Assembly: GCF_039524015.1 (NCBI RefSeq)
Contig: NZ_BAAAGF010000001.1
Span: 62,001-126,000, forward strand
Reading direction: 5' to 3'
Length of the DNA stretch: 64,000 nucleotides
Source: Gaetbulibacter_B jejuensis
Lineage (GTDB): Bacteria > Bacteroidota > Bacteroidia > Flavobacteriales > Flavobacteriaceae
In this document: in pieces, positions 1-9,570 of the stretch
Numbering within the stretch: the first letter of the stretch is position 1
How the letters are laid out: each line of letters opens with the position of its first letter
Notes under the pieces: generated by a model
What the model was told of the DNA's origin: nothing
Database searches by the model: none
The model's input: the letters and a program-made list of their open reading frames with translations, nothing else
Position numbers and translations under genes: made by a program

Positions 1-1857
1 CTTTACACCATTATTGAAGAAGACCGAACGAACGATTTCATCAATACATTTTTAGCAAAATATGATGAAGGTGGCATCATGCCTATTTGGGATTTAAGCG
101 CTAATTACACGGGTTGTATGATTGGTTATCACGCAGTACCTGTAATTGCTGATGCTTACTTAAAAGGGATTCGTGAGTACAACACCGAAAAAGCTTTTGA
201 AGCCATGAAACACAGTGCAACAAGAGATAAATTAGGATTGAAAAGCTACAAAGAATTTGGATTTATTCCTGTAGAAGAAGAAAGCGAATCGGTTTCAAAA
301 ACTTTGGAATATGCCTATGACGACTGGACCATTGCTCAAATGGCAAAAGCCATGAACAAAACCGAAGACTACAAAACTTATACGGAATGCGCGCAATATT
401 ATAAAAACAGTTACGACCCAGAAACCAAATTTATGCGTGGTCGTTTTAGAAATACATGGTTTGCACCTTTTGATCCTTATGAAGTGAACTTCAATTATAC
501 TGAAGCCAATTCTTGGCAATACAGTTTTTATGTGCCTCAAGACATTTCTGGGTTTATGAATTTATTAGGCGGAAAAGATAAACTCGAAACCCAATTAGAC
601 ACGTTATTTACTGCCAATGACAAAACTTCTGGACGTCATCAAGTAGATATTACAGGTTTAATTGGACAATATGCACATGGTAATGAGCCAAGTCACCACA
701 TGGCTTACCTTTATGATTTTGTAAATAGGCCACATAAAACTCAAGAACGCGTACACCAAATTTTAACCGAATTGTACACTAACACACCTGATGGTATTTC
801 GGGTAATGAGGATTGTGGACAAATGAGCGCATGGTATGTGTTTTCATCAATGGGATTCTATCCTGTGACTCCAGCAAGTAATGAGTATATTATTGGCACA
901 CCTTTATTTGACAAAGCCACAATCAATATGGAAAATGGCAAGCAATTTAATGTTATTGCTACCAATCTAAATGATAAAAACATTTACATTGAGCATGTTT
1001 ACCTCAACGGAAAATCGCTTGACAGAACATTTATTTATCATCACGAAATTGCAGAAGGTGGCACATTGGAATTTAAAATGACCGACAATCCAGCTGTTTG
1101 GGGAAGTCGTGAAGGACAAGAACCTAAAACAAGTATTGACGAACACCTCGTTGTTCCTGTACCTTTTATTGCAGAAGGCGATGTCGCTTTTAAAGGGAAA
1201 ACTGAAGTTGTTTTAGAAAATGTAGATAAAAGCGCTTCCATTTTTTATAGTTTGAATGATGAAGATTTTAAATTATACGATGCGCCTTTTACAATTTCAG
1301 AAGCTACAAACTTAAAAGTGTATTCAGAAAAAAACAAAACCAAAAGCGCAACGGTTGAAACCAAGTTTTATAAAATAGATCCTAACCTTTCTATTACTCT
1401 TGAAACCGAATACGCCAACCAATACAATGGTGGTGGCAATGATGCTTTAATTGATGGTATTCTTGGAACCCAAGATTTCAGAACTGGTACTTGGCAAGGG
1501 TATCATAATACTGATTTGATAGCAACAGTAGATTTAGGAAAAGAAACCCTTGTTAATCTGGTTACCATAAACTTCCTGGAAGACCAACGCTCTTGGATAT
1601 TTTATCCTACTGAAGTTACTTGTTTTGGTTCTACTGATGGAGAAACATTTATACCTATTGATTTACCTCGCACATCAGAAAACATTTCTCCAAATGAAAA
1701 CGTAGAAATCAAACAATTTCACTTTAAAGAAGTGCCAAAAAAATACCGTTACATAAAAATAAAAGCCAAAACACTAGGCGAACTTCCTGAATGGCATTTA
1801 GGTCACGAACACGACGGAAGAAGCTGGCTATTTGCTGATGAAATTACTATTAAATAA
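1..1857 (+). CDS. GH92 alpha-mannosidase with C-terminal discoidin-like domain, 5' truncated
   Basis: The frame is open from the first base, so the start codon and signal sequence lie left of the window; 618 codons are visible. Family-typical stretches of GH92 exo-alpha-mannosidases are present: GCMIGYHAVPVIADAY near the left end, GNEPSHHMAYLYDF at about residue 225 and GNEDCGQMSAW at about 267. The last is the acidic motif thought to supply the base in these calcium-dependent inverting enzymes. After the catalytic part come a chitobiase-C-like beta domain (about 390-457) and an F5/8 type C (discoidin) carbohydrate-binding-like domain to the end. It probably trims mannose from N-glycans in the periplasm or at the cell surface. 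The sugar permease follows 19 bp downstream and aspartylglucosaminidase after it, which fits glycoprotein use. Linkage specificity cannot be told from sequence. Confidence 0.93.
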   Translation, partial: LYTIIEEDRTNDFINTFLAKYDEGGIMPIWDLSANYTGCMIGYHAVPVIADAYLKGIREYNTEKAFEAMKHSATRDKLGLKSYKEFGFIPVEEESESVSKTLEYAYDDWTIAQMAKAMNKTEDYKTYTECAQYYKNSYDPETKFMRGRFRNTWFAPFDPYEVNFNYTEANSWQYSFYVPQDISGFMNLLGGKDKLETQLDTLFTANDKTSGRHQVDITGLIGQYAHGNEPSHHMAYLYDFVNRPHKTQERVHQILTELYTNTPDGISGNEDCGQMSAWYVFSSMGFYPVTPASNEYIIGTPLFDKATINMENGKQFNVIATNLNDKNIYIEHVYLNGKSLDRTFIYHHEIAEGGTLEFKMTDNPAVWGSREGQEPKTSIDEHLVVPVPFIAEGDVAFKGKTEVVLENVDKSASIFYSLNDEDFKLYDAPFTISEATNLKVYSEKNKTKSATVETKFYKIDPNLSITLETEYANQYNGGGNDALIDGILGTQDFRTGTWQGYHNTDLIATVDLGKETLVNLVTINFLEDQRSWIFYPTEVTCFGSTDGETFIPIDLPRTSENISPNENVEIKQFHFKEVPKKYRYIKIKAKTLGELPEWHLGHEHDGRSWLFADEITIK

Positions 1858-1876
1858 AACTAACTAACATTTAATC

Positions 1877-3187
1877 ATGAACCAACAAAAATCCTATCGC
1901 TCATCATTCATTCTACTTACTGTATTATTTTTCCTTTGGGGATTTATAACAGTTTTAGTCGATTCACTTATACCTCGACTAAGAGAGCTTTTCACACTCA
2001 CCTACTTCCAAGCAGGTATGGTTCAATTTGCATTTTTTGGTGCCTTTTTCTTACTGTCAATTCCTGCGAGTTATATCCTCTCAAAAATTGGTTATAAAAA
2101 AGGAATTATTCTAGGCTTGGTTACTATGGCATTAGGTTGCTTGTTGTTTTATCCTGCAGCATCCTATCGTGTATTCGGAATATTTATGTTGGCTTATTTT
2201 ATTTTAGCTGGAGGCATTACCATTTTACAGGTAGCAGCAAATCCGTATGTTGCAGTTTTAGGTTCTGAAGATGGAGCATCTAGTCGATTAAATTTATCGC
2301 AAGCCTTCAATTCATTAGGAACTGCAATTGCTCCTGCCATTGGTGCATTATTCATTTTAAGTGATAAAATTAAAACTAAAGACGAAATAGATGCTTTGGT
2401 TGGCACTGCCAAAGAACAATATTTAATTGCTGAAGCTTCAGCTGTTCAAACACCTTTTATTGGTCTAGCGTTATTTATCGTGCTTATTGCTATCTATTTC
2501 TTTTTTGCTAAACTCCCAAAACTTATTAGCGAAACCGAAACAGGGACATATAAAGATGCCTTAAAACAGAAAAACCTTATGCTTGGTGTATTTGGTATTT
2601 TCTGTTATGTAGGAGCCGAAGTTGCTATAGGTAGTTACTTGGTAAATTATTTTATGGATATGAATTTAGTATCACTCATCAAAGAAGAAGGCTTTATGAA
2701 ATCAATCGCTGAATCGCTATTAAATTCTGGTTTAGCTGAAAAAGATGACAAAGCAGTTGTTGGTGTATTTGTTACCTTTTATTGGTCAGGTGCTATGATT
2801 GGTCGCTTTATAGGTTCGTACTTAACCAAAATCATTAACCCAGGAAAAGTACTTGGTATATTTGCTACTTGTGCTGTTGCTTTAATCTTGATATCTATTA
2901 GTACAACAGGATTGGTTTCAATGTGGAGTATTTTAGCGGTAGGATTATTCAATTCTATTATGTTCCCTACCATTTTCACATTGGCTATTGATGGTATTGG
3001 GTCGTTAAAACCAAAAGGTTCAGGGCTTTTATGTACTGCTATTGTTGGTGGCGCTATTATTCCGCCTACATACGGATTCCTAACAGATAACATCGGATTT
3101 AAACCTGCTTTGTTTTTGGTGATTTGCGCTTATGCTTACATCTTGTATTATGGTTACCGAAACTCTAAAAAAACTTTTAATCTATGA
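1877..3187 (+). CDS. sugar MFS transporter (FucP/NagP-like)
   Basis: 436 residues with about twelve hydrophobic segments. The N-terminal FFLWGFITVLVDSLIPRL and the segment ILQVAANPYVAVLG are typical of the FucP / glucose-galactose MFS branch, whose Bacteroidetes members take up fucose, hexoses or N-acetylglucosamine by proton symport. It sits between a GH92 mannosidase and an aspartylglucosaminidase, so mannose, GlcNAc or a small glycan product is a plausible substrate; this is inference. Its stop overlaps the next start by four bases (ATGA), which indicates translational coupling. Confidence 0.88.
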   Translation: MNQQKSYRSSFILLTVLFFLWGFITVLVDSLIPRLRELFTLTYFQAGMVQFAFFGAFFLLSIPASYILSKIGYKKGIILGLVTMALGCLLFYPAASYRVFGIFMLAYFILAGGITILQVAANPYVAVLGSEDGASSRLNLSQAFNSLGTAIAPAIGALFILSDKIKTKDEIDALVGTAKEQYLIAEASAVQTPFIGLALFIVLIAIYFFFAKLPKLISETETGTYKDALKQKNLMLGVFGIFCYVGAEVAIGSYLVNYFMDMNLVSLIKEEGFMKSIAESLLNSGLAEKDDKAVVGVFVTFYWSGAMIGRFIGSYLTKIINPGKVLGIFATCAVALILISISTTGLVSMWSILAVGLFNSIMFPTIFTLAIDGIGSLKPKGSGLLCTAIVGGAIIPPTYGFLTDNIGFKPALFLVICAYAYILYYGYRNSKKTFNL

Positions 3188-4191
3188 AACGCAGACACTT
3201 TATAAAAAACGCTTCACTTACAGGAGTTGGATTAACCGTTGGTTCATCAATAATTGCATGTGCTCAAGAGAATTCAAAAACCGAAAAAACTTCAGTTGTT
3301 GCAAACCCGAAAGCATCACTTCCATTAGTTATTGCTACTTGGAATGTACCTAATGCTACTTCAAAAGCTTGGGAAACTCTAAAAAATGGAGGTTCTGCAT
3401 TAGATGCCGTTGAAAAAGGTTGTATGGTTGAAGAAGCCGATGTCAATAATACTTCCGTAGGAAAAGGTGGTTTACCAGATCGTGATGGTCACGTAACGTT
3501 AGATGCTTGTATTATGGACAAGCATGGTAATTGTGGATCAGTAGTATATCTTGAAAATATTGTACATGCTGTTTCAGTAGCCCGTAAAGTTATGGAAGAC
3601 ACACCACATGTTATGCTTGCTGGAAAAGGCGCTGAACAATATGCCTATGAATTAGGAATGCCAAAGGACAACTTACTAACGGAATCATCAAAAAAAGCTT
3701 GGGAGGAATGGAAAGTAAAAAGCGAGTACAAACCTATTATTAATATTGAAAATCACGATACTATTGGCATGCTTGCTATTGATGAAAATGGCGATATTTC
3801 TGGTGCCTGTACAACAAGTGGTCTTGCTTATAAAATGGCTGGTCGTGTTGGTGATAGCCCAATAATTGGTTCTGGTTTATTTGTAGATAACGAAATTGGT
3901 GCTTGTGTAGCTACTGGATTGGGTGAAGAAGTTGTAAAAACAGTTGGTAGCTTTCTGGTGGTTGAACTGATGCGCCAAGGCAAATCGCCGCAAGAAGCTT
4001 GTGAAGAAGCTATAAATCGTATTGTTAGTAAACCTAATAGCAATTACAAGGATTTTCAGGTTGGGTACATTGCTGTAAACAAACAAGGAGAAACAGGAAG
4101 TTATTCTATTCATAACGGTTTTAGTATGACGAAATTTCAAGATGGAGAGAATACCAATCAAACATCTAATCATTTTATTAAAACAGAATAA
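3184..4191 (+). CDS. N4-(beta-N-acetylglucosaminyl)-L-asparaginase, exported Ntn-hydrolase
   Basis: 335 residues. The N-terminus MKRRHFIKNASLTGVG carries a twin-arginine motif, and the hydrophobic stretch ends in SSIIACAQ, a lipobox-like site, so a Tat-exported lipoprotein is likely. The glycosylasparaginase signature HDTIG is at residues 191-195. Thr193 would become the N-terminal nucleophile after autocleavage, as in the family. GGLPDRDGHVTLDA and GDSPIIGSGLFVD are further family motifs. The enzyme cleaves the GlcNAc-Asn bond left after glycoprotein proteolysis. Coupled to the MFS gene by a 4-bp overlap. Family assignment is firm; the exact glycan substrate is inferred. Confidence 0.93.
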   Translation: MKRRHFIKNASLTGVGLTVGSSIIACAQENSKTEKTSVVANPKASLPLVIATWNVPNATSKAWETLKNGGSALDAVEKGCMVEEADVNNTSVGKGGLPDRDGHVTLDACIMDKHGNCGSVVYLENIVHAVSVARKVMEDTPHVMLAGKGAEQYAYELGMPKDNLLTESSKKAWEEWKVKSEYKPIINIENHDTIGMLAIDENGDISGACTTSGLAYKMAGRVGDSPIIGSGLFVDNEIGACVATGLGEEVVKTVGSFLVVELMRQGKSPQEACEEAINRIVSKPNSNYKDFQVGYIAVNKQGETGSYSIHNGFSMTKFQDGENTNQTSNHFIKTE

Positions 4192-4261
4192 GCACTTTTT
4201 TAACAACTTAACCTTTAATTAAAATAGGTATTGCTATCTTTAAATTATAAAACAATGCCTT

Positions 4262-4876
4262 ATGTCAGCCATTCGTGTACTTATTATTGAGGACGACCCA
4301 ATCATTTCTGATGACATAAAAGATATGCTTACTAGTGCAGATTATTTTGTGGTTGGTATTGCCTATGATAAAAATGACGCTTTACAAGCAGTAGATGAAT
4401 TGCAACCTGACTTAATACTTTTAGATATAAATTTAGAAGGTGAATATGAAGGTTTTGAAATTGCTGAACACATAAATAAAACACGTAAAATCCCGTTTTT
4501 ATACCTAACGTCATACTCTAGTAAAAACATAATTGAGCGCGCAAAAAACACATTCCCTATGGGATATATTGTTAAACCTTTTAATGAGCGCGAACTATTT
4601 TCTAGCATTGAAATTGCCTTACATAATTTTTCAAAGTTTGTGCTTCCTGTAGCACTTAATCGCGACACAATAAATAATTTAATAACAACACCTTTAACGC
4701 AAAAAGAATTTGATGTGCTAAAAGGACTTTACAGCGGAAAAACAAATCAGCAACTAGCCGATGAGCAATTTGTAAGTGTCAATACTATTAAAACCCATAT
4801 TAAAAATATTTACGAAAAACTGAATACACATACACGGTCAGAAACTATTACACTTCTTAACGAGCTGCTTTATTAG
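4262..4876 (+). CDS. response regulator, receiver plus LuxR-type HTH
   Basis: 204 residues. The N-terminal receiver domain has the acidic pocket EDD (10-12), the phosphoacceptor Asp55 in LILLDINL, a conserved Thr in YLTSY and Lys in VKPF. The C-terminal domain (about 140-200) reads LTQKEFDVLKGLYSGKTNQQ followed by VSVNTIKTHIKNIY, a LuxR/GerE-like helix-turn-helix. The last 20 bases overlap the end of the convergent histidine kinase gene, the probable cognate sensor. DNA targets are unknown. Confidence 0.9.
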   Translation: MSAIRVLIIEDDPIISDDIKDMLTSADYFVVGIAYDKNDALQAVDELQPDLILLDINLEGEYEGFEIAEHINKTRKIPFLYLTSYSSKNIIERAKNTFPMGYIVKPFNERELFSSIEIALHNFSKFVLPVALNRDTINNLITTPLTQKEFDVLKGLYSGKTNQQLADEQFVSVNTIKTHIKNIYEKLNTHTRSETITLLNELLY

Positions 4877-6803
4877 TTTTAGGAATTGTTATACTTATAT
4901 GCGTTCCGTGAGTATTGTTAGTCTCAATAGTTGCTTTCAACTTTTGCGTTAACGAGCGTATTAATCGTTGTCCAAAGGTTTCTTCTTTACCTCTTTTTAT
5001 TATTTTTTCTGAAATACCAACACCATTATCAAAAACAACAAGGTTATAGTTCATTGCTGTTTCAGTCATTTCAATCTGAATTTTTGGTTCTAAATTTGCT
5101 TCTACACTATTAAAAGCGTGTTTTAAAGAATTGGTCACCAACTCATTCACAATAAGCCCAATATGAATTACCTTTTCAATATCTAGCACTATATCTTTTG
5201 CTTTTACTGTCGCAGTAATTTCTTTTCCTGTTTTGTGATACGAACTAAAAATACTATCAACCAATCCTTCAAAATAACTCTGAATATTAACTGTTGTTAA
5301 ATCTTCGCCAGTGTATAAATTTTTATGAAGAATTGCCATAGACTGCACGCGGTTTCTTCCATTTTGAAGTGCCTCAAGCGCTTTCGGGTCTTCTACATAT
5401 TTAGACTGTAAATTGAGTAAGCTAGATATCATCTGTAAATTATTCTTTACACGATGATGTGTTTCATGAAGCAACAATTCTCTATCACTTAACGCCTTGG
5501 AAATGGTGTTGTTTTTGCTTTTAATTTTTCGATAAAGTTGATATAAAGCAATGGCTGCAATACTTAACAATAACAAGGCTACAAGCGATATGAGTTGAAT
5601 AGATTTTGATCGTGATAATTTAGTTTCAGAAAGCTCTTTTTCTTTATTGAGCAACGTAATTTCAGCATCCTTTTTTTGCTGATTGTAGCGCGCATCTTTT
5701 TCAGCTATAATCTCGATAGATTCTTCCGAATAAATAGAATCACTCAACCTTTTAAAGGCTTTAAAATTGATTAGAGACGATTTATAATCGCCATTTTTTT
5801 CATAAGCTTCAGATAGTAATTGATAAGCCGCTTGTTGCTGATACAATGATTGATGCTCATCATAGCTAAATACATCTTTTAAGTGTGAAATAGCTTCCGG
5901 ATAACGTTTCAGCTTAATGAGTACTTCACCCATATTCAGCTTTGATTCGCACAAATTATATGTACTACTTAAGTTTTCTCGAATTTTTAAAGCTTTTAAA
6001 TGTTCTTGGTAAGCATCGTTTAACCTACCTTGTTCTTGCCTTAACACACCTAAAAAATCATAATGAAAGCCCATTTCACGCAACGTAGGAAACACTGAAT
6101 TCAGCGCTTTTTGTTTCATTAGGTGCATTTCAGCTTTATCAAACTCACCCAATTCAGTATAAAGCATCCCTAAATTGGCATTAGCACTTGCCATACCAGC
6201 ACTGTCATTGAGTTTCTCATATTGTTCTAAAGCTAAAAGGTATTTGTCTTTACCTTTTTCAATTTGATCCATGTTAAGGTAAAACCCAGCCAAAGAGTTA
6301 TTGATATCAGCTTTTTGTTCGGCAGTTCCAAGCTTATCATAAATGCTAGCAACCTCAATCAAGTGGTTTTGAGAAATAACATTATTACCCAAAAACATAT
6401 TTATAGTTCCTATAAAATGACCGCTTTTAGCCATGTCAATAGAATCCTTTTTTCGTTTGGAATAATTGTAAATAGATTGATAATAATCTAAAGCCGTTTT
6501 ATAATCGCCTTGCCAACGATGACTAGCGGCAAAAATGTAGTTATTTCGTATTACCGCACTACTATCAGTTGATTTAATGTAAGCCTCCTGAAGCTTATTT
6601 GCTATGTTTTCAGCTCTATCAGGATCACGCTGTACCAAATGCTCACCTAGCAAAAAAAGCGCGTCCTTTTTTAGAGTTTTAGAAACGTTGCTATCAATAA
6701 TTGTTTGCAAACTATCCTGATAAGCGTCTGGTTTGGCATCTTGAGCATACGAATACAAACCACTTAAGGTTACGAAAAGGCAAAAACTAAAAAATTTACA
6801 CAT
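4857..6803 (-). CDS. TPR-containing sensor histidine kinase (HisKA_2 type)
   Basis: 648 residues. A signal peptide (1-20) is followed by about 350 residues of tetratricopeptide repeats (for example ASANANLGMLYTELGEFDKA), a coiled-coil-like charged stretch and one membrane helix at about 400-421. The kinase core has LLLHETHHRVKNNLQMISSL with the phosphoacceptor His near residue 448 (HisKA_2). A HATPase_c domain follows with N box HIGLIVNELVTNSLKHAF and G1 box VVFDNGVGIS. The TPR part should lie in the periplasm as the sensor or partner-binding region. It converges on the response-regulator gene with a 20-bp overlap, an arrangement that suggests a pair. Confidence 0.9.
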   Translation of the reverse strand: MCKFFSFCLFVTLSGLYSYAQDAKPDAYQDSLQTIIDSNVSKTLKKDALFLLGEHLVQRDPDRAENIANKLQEAYIKSTDSSAVIRNNYIFAASHRWQGDYKTALDYYQSIYNYSKRKKDSIDMAKSGHFIGTINMFLGNNVISQNHLIEVASIYDKLGTAEQKADINNSLAGFYLNMDQIEKGKDKYLLALEQYEKLNDSAGMASANANLGMLYTELGEFDKAEMHLMKQKALNSVFPTLREMGFHYDFLGVLRQEQGRLNDAYQEHLKALKIRENLSSTYNLCESKLNMGEVLIKLKRYPEAISHLKDVFSYDEHQSLYQQQAAYQLLSEAYEKNGDYKSSLINFKAFKRLSDSIYSEESIEIIAEKDARYNQQKKDAEITLLNKEKELSETKLSRSKSIQLISLVALLLLSIAAIALYQLYRKIKSKNNTISKALSDRELLLHETHHRVKNNLQMISSLLNLQSKYVEDPKALEALQNGRNRVQSMAILHKNLYTGEDLTTVNIQSYFEGLVDSIFSSYHKTGKEITATVKAKDIVLDIEKVIHIGLIVNELVTNSLKHAFNSVEANLEPKIQIEMTETAMNYNLVVFDNGVGISEKIIKRGKEETFGQRLIRSLTQKLKATIETNNTHGTHISITIPKTNKAAR

Positions 6804-6823
6804 TGATTTTCAAGTTAGTGAAA

Positions 6824-6831
6824 CAAATTTA
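6824..6831 (-). promoter_or_regulatory. candidate -7 box upstream of the histidine kinase
   Basis: The minus strand reads TAAATTTG, a perfect TAnnTTTG box, 20 bases before the kinase start. No well-spaced TTTG -33 element is visible, so this is only half of a consensus promoter. Confidence 0.4.
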
Positions 6832-6929
6832 CAAAACCATTTCTTCAAAAAATCACCCAAAAGTATGAAATAGAGTTGCCTGTATTATAAGAATTTAGCA
6901 ACGCTATATTAATCACAACTTTATTACTT

Positions 6930-9515
6930 ATGAAAACAAGATTTACTTTTTTGGCTTTTTATGTTCTTTTTGGAATAGCAGTATTTGCACAACCGAGTAA
7001 TGATGCCTGTACTAGCGCACAATTTATTACTATAAACACATCATTTCAAAATATTGATTTTGATTTAACTAACGCAACTGTCAATAATGAATCTGGTTGC
7101 TCTGGAGATTCGGTAGATGACTATGTAGATGTTTGGTATCAATTTATTATGCCTGTTACAGGTAAAATTTACATTAATGGTTCAGTTACTAAAAACAGAT
7201 TTAATATTTATAATGGCTGTAATGGTACAGAATTGCACTGTTTTACCAGCAATAAGCTTATTGATGACCTTATACAAGGAAACTCCTATATATTAAGAGT
7301 TCGTAGGTGGCTGCTACACAACGATGGTAATAATCAATCTTTTTTAATAAGAGCCTACGAAACTCCAGCAAATGACACATGTAATAATTCTGAAACGATT
7401 ATTGTTGATAACACTGTTCAATCAGTAGACTTTAACATAGGTGGTGCTGTAATAAACAACGAAGTAGGCTGTAATGGAGATTCTCCAGACGATTATACTG
7501 ATGTGTGGTTTGATTTTACAATGCCTGTTACTGGTTATTTCAACATTGAAAGTAACTCTTCATTTAACAACTTTGTATTGTATGATGCTTGTGCTGGCAA
7601 TGAAATAGTATGCTTTAACCAATCACAAACACTAACAACATTAACACAAGGGCAAAACTATAAATTACGCATTTATAGAACTGAAGCTGCAACCCTTTCG
7701 CATCTCGGTTTAAGTTTTACTGTTCAAGCTTATGAGTTTAGCCTTAATGACAATTGTTTAAATGCAGAAAACATCAACCTTACAACAAACACTCAAACAA
7801 TAAACTTCAGTATGCTTGGAGCAACTATTAACAATGAAATTGCTTGTAATGAAAGTAGTGCTGATAATTATGCTGATCTTTGGTATAGTTTTACAATGCC
7901 TGTTGATGGGTCATTAGAAATAATGAGTGCCTCAATTGTAAATAAGTTTTCATTATACGATGCTTGTAATGGTACTTTAATCTATTGTTCGCCTTTATTT
8001 TACGAGACTTCTATCCCATTGTATGTTGATGAACTTGAGCAAGGAGAAAGTTATGTATTAAAAATATATAGAGAAGAAGACCAAGTGGATAATATGTCTT
8101 ACAATTCCTTTACCGTAAAAGCGACTGACCCAACTATTTTAGATTGCTCATCTCCAGAAGCTCTTACGGTTACAACAACAGAAACTACCATTGATTTAGA
8201 CTTGGATTCAGCAGTTTATAATCATGAAATAGGTTGTGATGATACAGATATTAGTGACTATACCGATTTTTGGTATGAATTTACAATGCTAGAAGATAGC
8301 AACTTGTACATAAATGTCACAACCCATTTGAATGCTGCCATTTATGATACTTGTAATGGTAATTTATTGTACTGTTTCTCTGAAGACAAGCTTTTCGATG
8401 AGTTAACTGCAGGCGAAACCTATTTATTACGTGTGTTTAGGTCTCTGTACACACCTACAACATTTGGCGAACATTTCAGCTTTAGAACCTATGACCACAT
8501 AGCCAATGATGACTGTAGTAATGCCGAAGTACTACCTACATTAACTTCAGATAATACAGCAATTTACTTCAATTTAGGAGGTGCAAGTGTTAGCACTGAA
8601 GAAACCTGCATAGGTGATTCAGATTATATTCTAGACGCTTGGTGGCAGGTCACTATGCCTGTAACAGGAAACTTATTTATTGACACTCCTGGAGGAAATG
8701 GTATCGCCATTTATGATGCTTGCAATGGTAATGAGCTATTTTGTAATGCTTCAGAAGCCTCGCCAGATTCCTTTAAACTCATTGACAATTTAATTGAAGG
8801 TAACACGTATTTGATTCGTTTTTTCAATACTGAATCTACTTTGTTTGATAGTGAATTTCAAACCATGAATTTAAGGGTCTATGAAAGGGCTGAAAATGAT
8901 GCTTGTGCAAATGCAGAAACCATTCCCACCATAACAGATACAGCGCAAGAAATAAGCTTTTACACATTGGGTTCGGTGATTAATGAAGAATATGGTTGTG
9001 GCACATTCAATCTAGAAGATTATGTTGATGTTTGGTTTGAGTTCACTATGCCCAACCTTCCCGGAAATCTAACTATCACAAGTTATGTTTACAACCATTA
9101 TGCAGTTTTTGATGCTTGCAATGGTAATGAAATACATTGCTTTCAAGGATCAGACCAAGTGGAAGGACTTATCCCAGGAGAAACCTATATTTTGAGAGCT
9201 TTTCAAAGACAAAACGAAATGTTTCATCCCTATGCGTTTTTTGATATTTGGGTAGATAATACTTTAGGAATTGAGGATCAATCTTTAGAAAACACCATTA
9301 ACATCTACCCAAATCCAGTAAGGGATTACATCAATATTTCTATTCCTGACCATCAAACAATAACAGCAATACAATGTTATGACTTAATGGGTAAAGAAAT
9401 TTTTAATTCAACCTACAAAGAACAAATTAATGTTAGTCATTTAAAATCTGGCCTTTATCTACTTAAAATTGAAACGCTCTCCGGAAGTTTTATAAAAAAG
9501 ATTATTATTGAATAG
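6930..9515 (+). CDS. secreted six-repeat protein with type IX secretion sorting domain
   Basis: 861 residues. A signal peptide (MKTRFTFLAFYVLFGIAVFA) is followed by six repeats of about 120-132 residues beginning near 23, 146, 271, 403, 524 and 654. Each starts with a cysteine motif such as NDACTSAQF or NDDCSNAEV. Inside each is an acidic turn before a W-F/Y-F/T-M core (DVWYQFIMPVTG, DVWFDFTMPVTG), then YDACNGNEIxC and a G-x-Y-x-L-R strand. The repeats look like beta-sandwich adhesion or carbohydrate-binding units with a conserved disulfide. The last 85 residues (INIYPNPVRDYINI to KKIIIE) are a type A T9SS C-terminal domain, so the protein should cross the outer membrane and be surface-anchored or released. 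No catalytic motif is seen. Confidence 0.88.
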   Translation: MKTRFTFLAFYVLFGIAVFAQPSNDACTSAQFITINTSFQNIDFDLTNATVNNESGCSGDSVDDYVDVWYQFIMPVTGKIYINGSVTKNRFNIYNGCNGTELHCFTSNKLIDDLIQGNSYILRVRRWLLHNDGNNQSFLIRAYETPANDTCNNSETIIVDNTVQSVDFNIGGAVINNEVGCNGDSPDDYTDVWFDFTMPVTGYFNIESNSSFNNFVLYDACAGNEIVCFNQSQTLTTLTQGQNYKLRIYRTEAATLSHLGLSFTVQAYEFSLNDNCLNAENINLTTNTQTINFSMLGATINNEIACNESSADNYADLWYSFTMPVDGSLEIMSASIVNKFSLYDACNGTLIYCSPLFYETSIPLYVDELEQGESYVLKIYREEDQVDNMSYNSFTVKATDPTILDCSSPEALTVTTTETTIDLDLDSAVYNHEIGCDDTDISDYTDFWYEFTMLEDSNLYINVTTHLNAAIYDTCNGNLLYCFSEDKLFDELTAGETYLLRVFRSLYTPTTFGEHFSFRTYDHIANDDCSNAEVLPTLTSDNTAIYFNLGGASVSTEETCIGDSDYILDAWWQVTMPVTGNLFIDTPGGNGIAIYDACNGNELFCNASEASPDSFKLIDNLIEGNTYLIRFFNTESTLFDSEFQTMNLRVYERAENDACANAETIPTITDTAQEISFYTLGSVINEEYGCGTFNLEDYVDVWFEFTMPNLPGNLTITSYVYNHYAVFDACNGNEIHCFQGSDQVEGLIPGETYILRAFQRQNEMFHPYAFFDIWVDNTLGIEDQSLENTINIYPNPVRDYINISIPDHQTITAIQCYDLMGKEIFNSTYKEQINVSHLKSGLYLLKIETLSGSFIKKIIIE

Positions 9516-9537
9516 TGTTTTTTTAGTTTAGTTAGTT

Positions 9538-9570
9538 AAAAAGGAACAATCTATTAGGTTGTTCCTTTTT
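9538..9570. terminator. bidirectional intrinsic terminator
   Basis: A perfect 12-bp stem (AAAAAGGAACAA / TTGTTCCTTTTT) with a 9-nt loop lies between two convergent genes. It has A/T tracts on both sides, and the aldehyde dehydrogenase stop codon falls at its right edge. Confidence 0.9.
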
